This document shows positions 7,267 to 15,463 of a stretch of 16,651 nt of DNA, piece after piece. Origin of the DNA: SHLQ01 sp964610745 (GTDB lineage: Bacteria > Actinomycetota > Acidimicrobiia > Acidimicrobiales > SHLQ01). The position numbers and the translations under genes are program-made. Below the pieces are notes generated by a model. It saw only the letters and a program-made list of their open reading frames with translations, was not told the DNA's origin and made no database searches. The DNA lies in assembly GCA_964610745.1 (NCBI GenBank), contig CAZSYL010000073.1:1-16651 (forward strand). The letters are read 5' to 3'. Position 1 is the first letter of the stretch. Each line of letters opens with the position of its first letter.

Positions 7267-8654
7267 CGGGCCCTCCGGTTAGGAGTGAATACCTCAGCGC
7301 CCAACTTGATGCCGTAGTCCGAGAGCTTCTCAGCGAATTTCGGGCGAACACCTGTTGGCTGAAGCGTGCCGAGCAACTTGCCGTCTTCGCCCACACCGGC
7401 AGCGAAGTCGAACAGGAAGATGTCCTGAAGGATGATCACGTCACCCTCCATGCCCTGAACCTCGGTGATGTGTGAGATTTTACGAGAACCGTCACGCTGA
7501 CGACCGATCTGGATGACGAGGTCGACAGCTGACGACATCTGCTCGCGAATTGCCTTCACAGGCAGGTCGTAACCAGCCATCATCGTCAGCGTCTCAATAC
7601 GGGTCATCGCGTCACGAGGCGTGTTTGCGTGGACGGTGGTGAGCGAGCCATCGTGACCGGTGTTCATGGCCTGGAGCATGTCGAGCGCTTCTCCGCCACG
7701 ACACTCACCAACAACGATTCGGTCGGGACGCATACGCAACGAGTTCTTCACAAGATCGCGGATCGAAACCTCGCCCTTACCCTCAACGTTTGCTGGACGG
7801 GACTCCATGCAGAGCACGTGTTCCTGTCGAAGCTGCAGCTCCTTTGCATCCTCGATCGTGATTACCCGTTCACCCTCGGGGATGAACGATGACATGACGT
7901 TGAGGGTGGTCGTCTTACCAGAACCGGTACCACCGGAGATGATGACGTTGAGCTTGCCGATAATGCACGCCTGAAGGAAGCGAGCCGAAGCCGGCGTGAG
8001 CGTACCGAAGCCAATGAGGTCTTCGATGCCAAGCGGGTCCTTTGAGAACTTACGAATGGTAAGGAACGGTCCGCCGATCGCGAGCGGTGGAATCACCGCG
8101 TTCACACGAGAACCGTCCGGAAGTCGAGCATCACAAAGAGGCGATGACTCGTCGATACGACGACCGACCTGAGCCACGATCTTCTCGATCACGCGCCGGA
8201 GGTGGTCCTCGTCGATGAAGGAAACTGGAGCAACGCCGGCCTTACCACTGCGCTCTACATACACCTGGTTTGGACCGTTGACCATGATCTCGGTAACGGA
8301 CTCATCGTGGAGGAGCGGGTCGATGGGGCCGTAACCCAGAACATCGTTGGCGATCGACTCAATAAGGCGCTGCTTGTCAGCAGCTGACATTGGGACACGC
8401 TCATCGGCGACGGCCTGCTCGAGCTTGCTGTAGACGAGCTTCTTGAGCTCGGATTCTGGCATGTCGCTGTCGTAGAGCGTTGAGCCGAGCTCATCGATGA
8501 GCCGGCCGTGCACGCGCAACCGCAACTCCTGCACGCTGTTGACCTGTGGGCCTGTGGCCTGCGGTGCAGCGCCGGCGGCTGGACTGCCCCCGGCTGGACC
8601 GGCGTCACCGGCGCCGCCGCCCTGTACTTCATTTAGGCGTTCGTAAAGCGACAT
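7263..8654 (-). CDS. cpaF: CpaF/TadA secretion ATPase
   Basis: Hexameric cytoplasmic motor that drives Tad pilus extension and probably retraction, 463 aa. After a Gly/Ala/Pro-rich N-terminal spacer (residues 11-37), the N-terminal domain runs to about 200 and contains TEIMVNGP and a conserved arginine region (RVNAVIPP). The ATPase core shows Walker A GGTGSGKT (241-248), an Asp box around ITIEDAKELQL (265-275), the Walker B region RIVVGECRG with catalytic Glu317, and the His box GHDGSLTTVHAN (333-344). All catalytic residues are present. The start is ATG at 8654 with AGGAG 10 nt upstream. The stop overlaps the start of tadB by 4 bp. The gene is 70 bp after cpaE; I see no convincing promoter in that gap, so co-transcription is likely. 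Confidence 0.97.
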   Translation of the reverse strand: MSLYERLNEVQGGGAGDAGPAGGSPAAGAAPQATGPQVNSVQELRLRVHGRLIDELGSTLYDSDMPESELKKLVYSKLEQAVADERVPMSAADKQRLIESIANDVLGYGPIDPLLHDESVTEIMVNGPNQVYVERSGKAGVAPVSFIDEDHLRRVIEKIVAQVGRRIDESSPLCDARLPDGSRVNAVIPPLAIGGPFLTIRKFSKDPLGIEDLIGFGTLTPASARFLQACIIGKLNVIISGGTGSGKTTTLNVMSSFIPEGERVITIEDAKELQLRQEHVLCMESRPANVEGKGEVSIRDLVKNSLRMRPDRIVVGECRGGEALDMLQAMNTGHDGSLTTVHANTPRDAMTRIETLTMMAGYDLPVKAIREQMSSAVDLVIQIGRQRDGSRKISHITEVQGMEGDVIILQDIFLFDFAAGVGEDGKLLGTLQPTGVRPKFAEKLSDYGIKLGAEVFTPNRRAR

Positions 8655-8724
8655 TTTTGTAGTTCTCCTGCAACAGGTTTCGATAATTCGTGTCTGGATA
8701 GACGGTCAGTACGGGCGTCGGGAG

Positions 8725-9915
8725 TTAGCCGGTAACTCGGCGGCCTTCGTGGTCGGCTCCGACGAGGCTTTCAGCGAGCGCACGGATCGACTTTGCGACG
8801 CCGCTCTTTGGGTGGGACAGCACGAACGGCACGCCCTTGTTTACCGACTGTGGAACAACAACATCGCTGGGGATCAACGCTTCTGCGCTCACCTGGAGCG
8901 TGCGCTCCACCCCACCAATATCGAGCTTCACCTTCGAGTTCGCTCGGTTCAGAACCAAACGCAGCTTCTCCATTGGAGTGTTGAGCAGACGCAGGGTCTG
9001 GAGACCGATCTTGACGTTCTTGATGTTCGGAATGTCCATTCCGGCCACGAGAAGAACATCGTCGGATTCCTCGACGAGGCCGAGAACGACATCGTTTAGG
9101 TATGCCGGTGTATCGATGACCACGTGCGAGCAGAACCGTCGCAGGATATGGATCATCGTGATCATGTCGTTTGCGCCGATCTGGTCAGCGAATGCTGGTT
9201 CGAGCGGTGCGGGCAGGATTCGAAGCCCCGATGGCTCGTGAGTCGCCAAGAGGCTCTCGAGGAGCTGGGTATCGAGGTGCTCGATGTTGGTGACGGCATC
9301 GACCACGGTGTGAACCGGGGCGAGCTTCATCATCACGGCAACATCGCCGAACTGCAGATCAGCATCAACGAGGCAGACCGGTCCTTCGGCCTGCTCGGCG
9401 AGCACAACTGCGAGGTTGGTTGCAATGACGGACTTTCCTGAGCCACCTTTGGTTGAGAAAACCGTGGTAACTCGGGCATTGCCGCCTCCACCAGCGGTCT
9501 CAAGGCTAGAGCCTGAGCCTCCGCCAGTCGCCGCTGCGCCTGCGCCAGGAGCAAGCCCAACACCGACACGCTCAATGGCTTCGACAATTTGCAATGTGTC
9601 GCCCTGAAGGGTCAGCACGTCTTTGACGCCGGAGCGCAGTGCAAGCTGAAGAATCGTGGTCGACAGCTCGTCAGCAACGAGTACGACGCCGACGTCGCGA
9701 CGACTACTCAGCGTCCGCTCCACGGTCGAAAGGACCGAGGCATCGGAACATGAGGGGCCGAGGACGACGACCGTGGGTGTGCCAGCGAGGTTAGGCAGGA
9801 GCTGTTCGACAGACTCATAGCCGCTCACGCTTGGCCCGAGACGGTCCTCGAGATTCAGTCGCACTCCTGCAACCGGCTCGACAACCGCCACCGCCAGTTG
9901 AGATGACTGTGACAT
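8725..9915 (-). CDS. cpaE: CpaE/TadZ-like pilus localisation ATPase
   Basis: MinD/ParA-superfamily protein that positions the Tad machine, 396 aa from the chosen start. An atypical receiver-like domain (about 1-118) is followed by a Gly/Ala linker. The P-loop domain carries the deviant Walker A STKGGSGKS (154-162) and the CLVDADLQFGDV switch region (181-192). The receiver lacks the phosphoacceptor Asp at the end of strand 3 (VVVLGPS), as is common in TadZ/CpaE, so it should not be phosphorylated. I prefer the ATG at 9915 because AGAGGGAG lies just upstream. An ATG at 9954 would add 13 residues and start 2 bp after the cpaB stop, with a weaker AAGG site. It is followed by cpaF, as expected in a tad operon. 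Confidence 0.93.
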   Translation of the reverse strand: MSQSSQLAVAVVEPVAGVRLNLEDRLGPSVSGYESVEQLLPNLAGTPTVVVLGPSCSDASVLSTVERTLSSRRDVGVVLVADELSTTILQLALRSGVKDVLTLQGDTLQIVEAIERVGVGLAPGAGAAATGGGSGSSLETAGGGGNARVTTVFSTKGGSGKSVIATNLAVVLAEQAEGPVCLVDADLQFGDVAVMMKLAPVHTVVDAVTNIEHLDTQLLESLLATHEPSGLRILPAPLEPAFADQIGANDMITMIHILRRFCSHVVIDTPAYLNDVVLGLVEESDDVLLVAGMDIPNIKNVKIGLQTLRLLNTPMEKLRLVLNRANSKVKLDIGGVERTLQVSAEALIPSDVVVPQSVNKGVPFVLSHPKSGVAKSIRALAESLVGADHEGRRVTG

Positions 9916-9956
9916 CGCTGCTCCCTCTGTCTCGTAGAAATCGAAGGCTGCCATAT

Positions 9957-10985
9957 TTACTGGCCTTCTTCTTCGTCTACTTCTTCGCCCTCGTCGGTGT
10001 TCTCTGTTGCTTCGTCGGTGTCGTCGACTTCATCAACCGGAGTGCCGAAGCCATCATCGGCTGGTGGCACGATGTTGTTGTCTGCATCATCATCAGCAAC
10101 TCCGTCAGCGAGGAAGTCCACGAAACCTTCAGCGCCGTATGGCGTGATCTCGTCGGGGTTCTCACCAGGGAGGTCTTCGCCAATGTTGATCGCTTCGAGA
10201 ACTTCGTTCTCCTGCTGCTGGGTCTCACCATCACGGGTTGGCTCCCAGCCCGTTGGAAGGAGCTGGAGGACCATGTTGGCCGGGGGAACCGACAGAATTC
10301 GCTGTGCGGAGCCCGATGGAACAGCGAACGTAATGTTCAGCGTGTTTGTGGTCTCTTCAGCTGCAACTGGCTCGCCCTCAGCTGGGGCCGGAGCACCGAC
10401 GATGTCGTTGTTGATGCTGATGATTCGAATACCACGGAAGAGCGTACGAGCAGGCTGGGTGTATGGGCTCTCGACGGCGCTTGCCTCAAAGACGTTCTCG
10501 GTCTCCTCGTTGGTCGCCGGAGGCGAACCGAGCACGACAATGTCTACGAAGTCGCCTGGCTCGATGAAGCCGTTGACAGCACGCTCCTCGTCGATCGTCA
10601 CGCTGAATGCAACGTGATCGGGGTCGATCTGGTCGGAGAAGGTTGTCTGGACGACGCTCGGGTCGGCGAACATGCCGGCCACCAGTACCTGGTTGGCTGC
10701 GAGGTTTGCCACTGCGATCTGACCATCGATCTGAGACAGGTCGGTGATCGCTGTCGCTGGACGGAATTGGCTCTCGATCTCAGACTCCTGGATGGAGATA
10801 GTCGCCTGTGCTGCCGATGCCGTCGTTCCCTCTTGGATCGTCTGTGATACGACGAACACCGGAACACGACTGACCTCTTCAAGCACATCGTCCTGAACGC
10901 CCCGCACGTACCCCAGCAGGGCGAATCCGGCCAGAGCTCCAAGAAGAATCGAGCCGACCAGCATGATGATCTTCTTATTTCCCAC
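9957..10985 (-). CDS. cpaB: CpaB/RcpC-like Tad pilus assembly protein with acidic tail
   Basis: Membrane-anchored assembly factor, 342 aa. One N-terminal helix (residues 7-27) is followed by a SAF domain (about 41-105, VPVFVVSQTIQEGTTASAAQ onward) and an RcpC-like domain (about 125-247). The last 60 residues are strongly acidic, ending EEGEEVDEEEGQ-like, and this tail is longer than I expect for CpaB. I chose the GTG at 10985 because GAGG lies 5 nt upstream and because a longer reading from 11123 would run into the rpsA terminator and gives an unlikely N-terminus. It is the first gene of the cpaB-cpaE-cpaF-tadB-tadC operon; cpaE starts just after its stop. In Gram-positive-type Tad systems without secretin, CpaB probably stabilises the envelope-spanning part of the machine. 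Confidence 0.9.
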   Translation of the reverse strand: MGNKKIIMLVGSILLGALAGFALLGYVRGVQDDVLEEVSRVPVFVVSQTIQEGTTASAAQATISIQESEIESQFRPATAITDLSQIDGQIAVANLAANQVLVAGMFADPSVVQTTFSDQIDPDHVAFSVTIDEERAVNGFIEPGDFVDIVVLGSPPATNEETENVFEASAVESPYTQPARTLFRGIRIISINNDIVGAPAPAEGEPVAAEETTNTLNITFAVPSGSAQRILSVPPANMVLQLLPTGWEPTRDGETQQQENEVLEAINIGEDLPGENPDEITPYGAEGFVDFLADGVADDDADNNIVPPADDGFGTPVDEVDDTDEATENTDEGEEVDEEEGQ

Positions 10986-11071
10986 AACTACCTCACTTGT
11001 ATTGGCCGAGTTGGCCCAGATTTGTGTGTATTTGAGTTGTCGGCGCTGAGACGTCCATGTTGAGCAATACT

Positions 11072-11084
11072 TTGGGAATCCCAA
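11072..11084. promoter_or_regulatory. 13-bp palindrome upstream of cpaB
   Basis: TTGGGAATCCCAA is a perfect inverted repeat (6-bp arms, one central base), 87-99 bp upstream of the chosen cpaB start and between that gene and the rpsA terminator. The location suits an operator for the tad operon. I cannot identify a matching regulator or a clear -10/-35 pair here. Confidence 0.35.
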
Positions 11085-11105
11085 GATCGATGGCGCGCGA
11101 AAACG

Positions 11106-11141
11106 ACGACACCCCGCTGCCAAACGGCGGCGGGGTGTCGT
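11106..11141 (-). terminator. Strong terminator after rpsA
   Basis: A 16-bp stem with one G:T wobble (11106-11121 with 11126-11141) closes an AAAC loop, reading GTTT on the minus strand. The minus-strand tail is CGTTTTCG. It lies about 70 bp beyond the rpsA stop and marks the boundary between the housekeeping genes and the tad operon. The plus-strand side also has GGTTTTT nearby, but no plus-strand gene needs it. Confidence 0.85.
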
Positions 11142-11210
11142 TCTGCGTTGGTTTTTCAGTCCTTCAAGACTGTTGTGCCCATGAGCTAGGCAACATGAAT
11201 CAAATTGGGC

Positions 11211-12575
11211 CTAGGCCTCGGCTTCTGGCGCTTCGACCGCATCTGCGGGTGCAACATCGGCCGCTTCTGCGCCTTCGCTCTCCTCGGCGGTCGGAACAGG
11301 TGCCTCGCCACCGTGCTCGGCAAAGTACTCTTCCCAGGCCTCCTGGCCTTCGGAGTGGTCCGAGCCAATGTAGTTGCCCTGGTCATCGTAGGCATGCTCG
11401 CCAAAGTGCTCCTGGTACTCAGCAGCAACAACGCCACCCTCAGCAGCCTGCTTAATCGACAGACTGATGCGACGACGCTGCAGGTCGAGATCGATGATCT
11501 TGACCCACAATTCCTCGGCGGGGGTCACAACTTGCTCTGGCAGGTCGACGTGGTGAGCCGACATCTCCGAAATATGGACGAGACCTTCGATTCCGTCGCC
11601 AACCTGGACGAACGAACCGAACGGTACGAGCTTGGTCACACGGCCATAGACGAGCTCGCCTGGGCGATGTTCGCTCGCGAACTGCTGCCATGGATCCTGC
11701 TGGGTGGCCTTGAGTGACAGGCTGATACGTTCGCGGCTGAGGTCGACCTCGAGTACCTGAACCTCGATCTCGTCACCGACCGCAACGACCGAACCGGGAT
11801 GATCGACGTGCTTCCAGGAGAGCTCGGAGACGTGGACGAGTCCGTCCATGCCGCCGAGATCGACGAAGGCACCGAAGTTAACGACAGAGGAAACAACACC
11901 TGTGCGCACTTCGCCCGGCTTGAGGTTGTCGAGGAACTCTTCGCGCTGTTCACGCTGAGTCTCTTCGAGCCAACCACGGCGAGAAAGCACCACGTTGTTG
12001 CGGTTCTTGTCCAGTTCGATGATCTTGGCTTCGATTTCCTTGCCAACATAGGGCTGCAGGTCACGAACACGACGAAGCTCAACCAGTGATGCTGGAAGGA
12101 AGCCGCGGAGGCCAATATCGACGATTAGGCCGCCCTTGACGACCTCGATGACGTTGCCCTTGACAATCCCGTCTGCTTCCTTGACCTCTTCGATCTTGCC
12201 CCATGCACGCTCGTACTGAGCGCGCTTTTTGGACAGAACGAGACGACCTTCTTTGTCTTCCTTCTGCAGGACGAGCGCTTCGATTGGCTCACCCATCGCG
12301 ACGATCTCGAATGGATCGGCATCGTTACGAATCGATAGTTCGCGACTTGGGATCACTCCTTCGGCCTTGTAACCAATGTCGAGGAGCACCTCGTCACGGT
12401 CGATCTTTACGACGGTGCCAGAGACGAGCTGGCCGTCTTCGACGGTGATCATGGATTTGCTGTAGGCGGCGTCGAGCTCGGCGTCGGCTACATCGTTCTC
12501 GGTGATTGCTCGAGGGATGTAGTTGCCTTCAGCGTCGAAAGTGCCGAATTCGGAGGTAGTTGCAGTGTCAGTCAC
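11211..12575 (-). CDS. rpsA: 30S ribosomal protein S1
   Basis: RNA-binding ribosomal protein that helps load mRNA on the 30S subunit, 454 aa from the chosen start. Four S1 (OB-fold) repeats lie at about residues 48-117, 135-199, 220-288 and 306-374. They are recognisable from blocks such as VDRDEVLLDIGYK-like strand pairs, VNFGAFVDLGGMDGLVHVSELSW and VPFGSFVQVGDGIEGLVHISEMS. An acidic Glu/Ala-rich tail follows. Four repeats is normal for actinobacteria. I chose the GTG at 12575, where the N-terminus (VTDTATTSEFG) resembles other actinobacterial S1 proteins. Upstream starts at 12647 or 12614 would add residues encoded by a hairpin-forming leader. The Shine-Dalgarno sequence is weak (GAGCTGAGC), which is also true of S1 genes elsewhere. 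polA lies 149 bp upstream and a strong terminator follows. Confidence 0.95.
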   Translation of the reverse strand: MTDTATTSEFGTFDAEGNYIPRAITENDVADAELDAAYSKSMITVEDGQLVSGTVVKIDRDEVLLDIGYKAEGVIPSRELSIRNDADPFEIVAMGEPIEALVLQKEDKEGRLVLSKKRAQYERAWGKIEEVKEADGIVKGNVIEVVKGGLIVDIGLRGFLPASLVELRRVRDLQPYVGKEIEAKIIELDKNRNNVVLSRRGWLEETQREQREEFLDNLKPGEVRTGVVSSVVNFGAFVDLGGMDGLVHVSELSWKHVDHPGSVVAVGDEIEVQVLEVDLSRERISLSLKATQQDPWQQFASEHRPGELVYGRVTKLVPFGSFVQVGDGIEGLVHISEMSAHHVDLPEQVVTPAEELWVKIIDLDLQRRRISLSIKQAAEGGVVAAEYQEHFGEHAYDDQGNYIGSDHSEGQEAWEEYFAEHGGEAPVPTAEESEGAEAADVAPADAVEAPEAEA

Positions 12576-12724
12576 GGATAGCTCAGCTCGGGGATAGGAA
12601 ATAGGAATGCGCATTACGACGCATCGCTGCCCACTCTGGGCAACCACTAGAGGCTAATCGGTTCTCAGAAGAACCCACCATCTTCGAATGCGAATCGCGG
12701 AGCTGCTGCGCGCAGCTCGGAGTG
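12576..12724 (-). promoter_or_regulatory. Hairpin-rich leader of rpsA
   Basis: Three perfect small hairpins occur in a row between polA and rpsA: 12700-12718 (7-bp stem, 5-nt loop), 12660-12675 (6-bp stem, 4-nt loop) and 12628-12642 (6-bp stem, 3-nt loop). None has a U-tract, so they are not terminators. An ATGCGCAT palindrome sits at 12607-12614. The E. coli rpsA leader also folds into successive hairpins used in S1 autoregulation, so a similar role is plausible, though no sequence homology is claimed. Confidence 0.45.
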
Positions 12725-15385
12725 TTATGCCTTGGCTTCTGCCCAACTGGGGCCAAAGGCCAAATTGACCTCGAGCGGTACGCGAAGGTCAAAAGCGGCA
12801 CCCATGACTCTGCGGGTGAGCTCCGCCATGGCATCGCGCTCGTCGGGTGTGACTTCCAGAATAACTTCGTCGTGAACCTGGAGAATCAGTCGGGAACTCG
12901 CCTCTGTGCGACGCAACTCAGCGTCAAGATTGACCAGAGCAACCTTAAAGATGTCCGCCGCAAGGCCCTGGATTCCAGCGTTCATTGCCTGGCGCTCCCC
13001 CGCCTGACGGATTCGAAAGTTCGATGATGCCAGCTCGGGGATCTTGCGACGACGACCAAACAGCGTCTCGGTGTAACCGCGTTCGCGGGCATCTTTGACC
13101 GTTTCGTCCATGTAGTTACGCACGGCCGGGAACGCAACAAAGTACGCGTCGAGGATTTCGGATGCCTCCGACACTGGAATGTCGAGCCGTTGGCTCAGCC
13201 CATAGGCCTCCATGCCATAGGCAAGCCCGTAGCTGACCATCTTCGACTTCGAGCGCTGCTCGATGCTGACGTCATCGGCATCGACGTCGAAGATCCGCGC
13301 GGCTGTTGCCGCGTGAATATCATCGCCCGCCTCAAACGCACCGATCAGGCCGGGATCTTCGGCCAGATGCGCAATGCATCGGAGCTCGATTTGGTTGTAG
13401 TCGGCAACGAGTAGCTCGAACCCCTCGGCTGGAACGAATGCCTTGCGAAATGACCGTCCCATCTCTGACCGCACTGGAATGTTGTGCAGGTTCGGGGCGT
13501 CGGAACTGAGGCGACCGGTTCGAGCAACGGTCTGGTTGAAGGTCGCCCGAATACGGTCACCTTCGCCAACCTCGGCGAGAAGACCCTCTCCGTAGGTCGA
13601 ACGGAGCTTCTCCACCTCCCGATAGTCGAGGAGGTGCTCGATGATCGGGTGCTCGCCGCGAAGTTTCTCGAGCGATGCGGCATCGGTTGAATATCCGGTC
13701 TTGGTCTTCTTCTGTGGCGTCAATTCGAGGCGTTCGAACAAGATTTCGCGCAACTGTTTGGTGGAGTTCACATTGAACTCCTCACCAGCGTCGGTATGGA
13801 TGAGCCCTCTCAGGCGGGCTACCTCGCTCGTCAGGTGGTCACGTAGACGCTGCAGTTCGGCCACATCAACCCCAACGCCGAGAGCCTCCATCCGCGCCAA
13901 CACCGCAACGAGTGGTACCTCGATCGTGTCGTTGAGATCACTCAGACCCTGCGCATCAAGGGCTGCGCGAAGCGGTTCGATCAGCCGATCGACGCCCAAC
14001 GCGTTTCTCGCCGCGATCAACGATGTATCGATCGCCGTGCCACCAAAGTCGAGCTGTCCGTCGGCAACCCCTGTTTCCGACGGAATTTCGAACTCGGTGT
14101 AGCGCAGCACCATGTCGGAGAGTAAGTACGTGGAGTCACTGGGATCGATCAGGTAACTGGCGATCGCGGTATCGAGCGTGATCTCGGGCGTGTTGCCAGA
14201 CCGGGCCTGCCACCCACGCAGCGCAGACTTGCCATCGTGGAGCGCAACACCGTGCTCTCCGCCGAGCTGGGAGACGGCATCCATCACCGAGTCGTCCCCG
14301 AGCAGACCAGCCTCGACCCAAATCACTTCCGCGGCGGCACCGTTGCTAACGACAGCCACCCCGGCATCGTCCCGATCTGGGTCGAGGCCGATCGCAACGG
14401 TGTGGTCGCTAGGAATTGCCGACAGCGCAGCCACCACCGCATCGGCGCTCGCGGGTTGTTCGACTTCGGCTTCGAGGACGGTTCGGTCGCTCGTTTCGCC
14501 GGTCCCGCCGTCGCCAAGAACCTCGTTGAGCCGGTCGTGTAGGGTTCGGAACTCAAGGAAGTCGAAGAGTCGTTTGATCTCTTCATGGTCGGGTTCCCCC
14601 GGCTTGAGGTCCTCGATCGAGACGTCGAGCGGGACGTCACGAACCAGTTCCATCAGTTCGAGATTCAGGCGAACCTGATCCTCGTTGTTGGCAAGATTCT
14701 CCTTGAGCTTTGGGGTCTGTTCGTCGAGGGCTTCGTAGATGCCATCGATTCCGCCGTACTTGTTGATCAGCTTCGCAGCGGTCTTCTCGCCGACACCTGG
14801 AACGCCAGGCAGGTTGTCGGACTTGTCGCCGCGCATCGAGGCATACATGACGTAGTCGACCGGCTTGACCCCAGTGCGCTCAAGGATCCCGGCCTCGTCG
14901 TACAGCGCATAGTCCGAAACTCCGCGCTTGTTGTAGAGCACCTTGACGTACGGGTCTTCAACCAATTGATAGCTGTCCCGGTCACCGGTAACGATGATGA
15001 CTTCCTGGTCGTCGTCACGTGCCCAGGTCGCGATCGTGGCAATCACGTCGTCGGCCTCGTAGCCCTCCTTCTCGATCACGGGGAAGGCGAGTGCGTCAAC
15101 GACTTCGCGCACGAGACCCATCTGCTGACGCAGGATGTCGGGTGCGGCCTCTCGTCCGGCCTTGTACTCGGGGTTGCGCTCGTGACGAAACGTTGGTTTG
15201 GGCAGGTCGAACGTGATGGCCACTCCGCTTGGATCGTGGTCACGCATGAGGTTGATCAGCATCGACGTGAACCCAAAGACCGCGTTGGTGACTTGGCCCG
15301 ATGCTGTGGCCATGTCGGTCGGCAGGGCAAAGAACGCGCGATACGTGAGCGAATTGCCATCGATCAGAAGAAGAGGTTTTGACAC
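12725..15385 (-). CDS. polA: DNA polymerase I
   Basis: Repair and Okazaki-fragment-processing polymerase, 886 aa, of typical actinobacterial length. The 5'-3' exonuclease domain (about 1-290) carries LLLIDGNSLTYRAFFALP, the EADDVIAT acidic cluster, VTGDRDSYQLV and the helix-hairpin-helix GVPGVGEKTAAKLI. The 3'-5' exonuclease domain (about 300-490) lacks the DxE motif (AIGLDPDRDD occupies that place), so proofreading is predicted to be absent, as in many actinobacteria. The polymerase domain has motif A DYNQIELR (662-669), the O-helix KSKMVSYGLAYGM with Tyr719, and motif C QVHDE (836-840). Tyr rather than Phe at 719 predicts weak discrimination against dideoxynucleotides. The start is ATG at 15385, with AGGG 6 nt upstream. 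Synteny with the ANTAR regulator and rpsA supports the call. Confidence 0.98.
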   Translation of the reverse strand: MSKPLLLIDGNSLTYRAFFALPTDMATASGQVTNAVFGFTSMLINLMRDHDPSGVAITFDLPKPTFRHERNPEYKAGREAAPDILRQQMGLVREVVDALAFPVIEKEGYEADDVIATIATWARDDDQEVIIVTGDRDSYQLVEDPYVKVLYNKRGVSDYALYDEAGILERTGVKPVDYVMYASMRGDKSDNLPGVPGVGEKTAAKLINKYGGIDGIYEALDEQTPKLKENLANNEDQVRLNLELMELVRDVPLDVSIEDLKPGEPDHEEIKRLFDFLEFRTLHDRLNEVLGDGGTGETSDRTVLEAEVEQPASADAVVAALSAIPSDHTVAIGLDPDRDDAGVAVVSNGAAAEVIWVEAGLLGDDSVMDAVSQLGGEHGVALHDGKSALRGWQARSGNTPEITLDTAIASYLIDPSDSTYLLSDMVLRYTEFEIPSETGVADGQLDFGGTAIDTSLIAARNALGVDRLIEPLRAALDAQGLSDLNDTIEVPLVAVLARMEALGVGVDVAELQRLRDHLTSEVARLRGLIHTDAGEEFNVNSTKQLREILFERLELTPQKKTKTGYSTDAASLEKLRGEHPIIEHLLDYREVEKLRSTYGEGLLAEVGEGDRIRATFNQTVARTGRLSSDAPNLHNIPVRSEMGRSFRKAFVPAEGFELLVADYNQIELRCIAHLAEDPGLIGAFEAGDDIHAATAARIFDVDADDVSIEQRSKSKMVSYGLAYGMEAYGLSQRLDIPVSEASEILDAYFVAFPAVRNYMDETVKDARERGYTETLFGRRRKIPELASSNFRIRQAGERQAMNAGIQGLAADIFKVALVNLDAELRRTEASSRLILQVHDEVILEVTPDERDAMAELTRRVMGAAFDLRVPLEVNLAFGPSWAEAKA

Positions 15386-15406
15386 GCCCTGAAACTATCC
15401 GGACGC

Positions 15407-15460
15407 GCTGACAGAGAACTATTCGGTCAGCGAGACCTCGAGTTCGGTGGACAACCGAAC
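15407..15460 (-). other. Two hairpins between the ANTAR regulator and polA
   Basis: GTTCGGT pairs with ACCGAAC (15442-15448 with 15454-15460), 4 bp beyond the regulator stop, and GCTGAC pairs with GTCAGC (15407-15412 with 15426-15431). Neither has a U-tract. They may attenuate read-through or structure the polA leader. A GATAGT box near 15395 could be a -10 element, but I see no good -35. Confidence 0.3.
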
Positions 15461-15463
15461 CGA

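Noticed and set aside
9831..10847. A 338-codon open frame on the plus strand opposite cpaB and cpaE
   Set aside because: It is fully antisense to two well-supported genes, its translation shows no domain, and long antisense frames are common in GC-biased coding DNA.
10986..11123. N-terminal extension of CpaB to an ATG at 11123
   Set aside because: It would run through the rpsA terminator stem and the palindrome, and adds a basic, non-signal-like stretch. The GTG at 10985 has a well-placed GAGG.
12660..12675. rpsA-leader hairpins as an ANTAR target
   Set aside because: ANTAR targets need paired hexaloops with A at position 1 and G at position 4. Reading this loop as a hexaloop gives TTCTGA, which does not fit, and the other loops are 3 and 5 nt.
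14585..15382. A 265-codon plus-strand open frame opposite polA
   Set aside because: It lies entirely over conserved exonuclease motifs of polA, and its residue composition looks like an antisense shadow.
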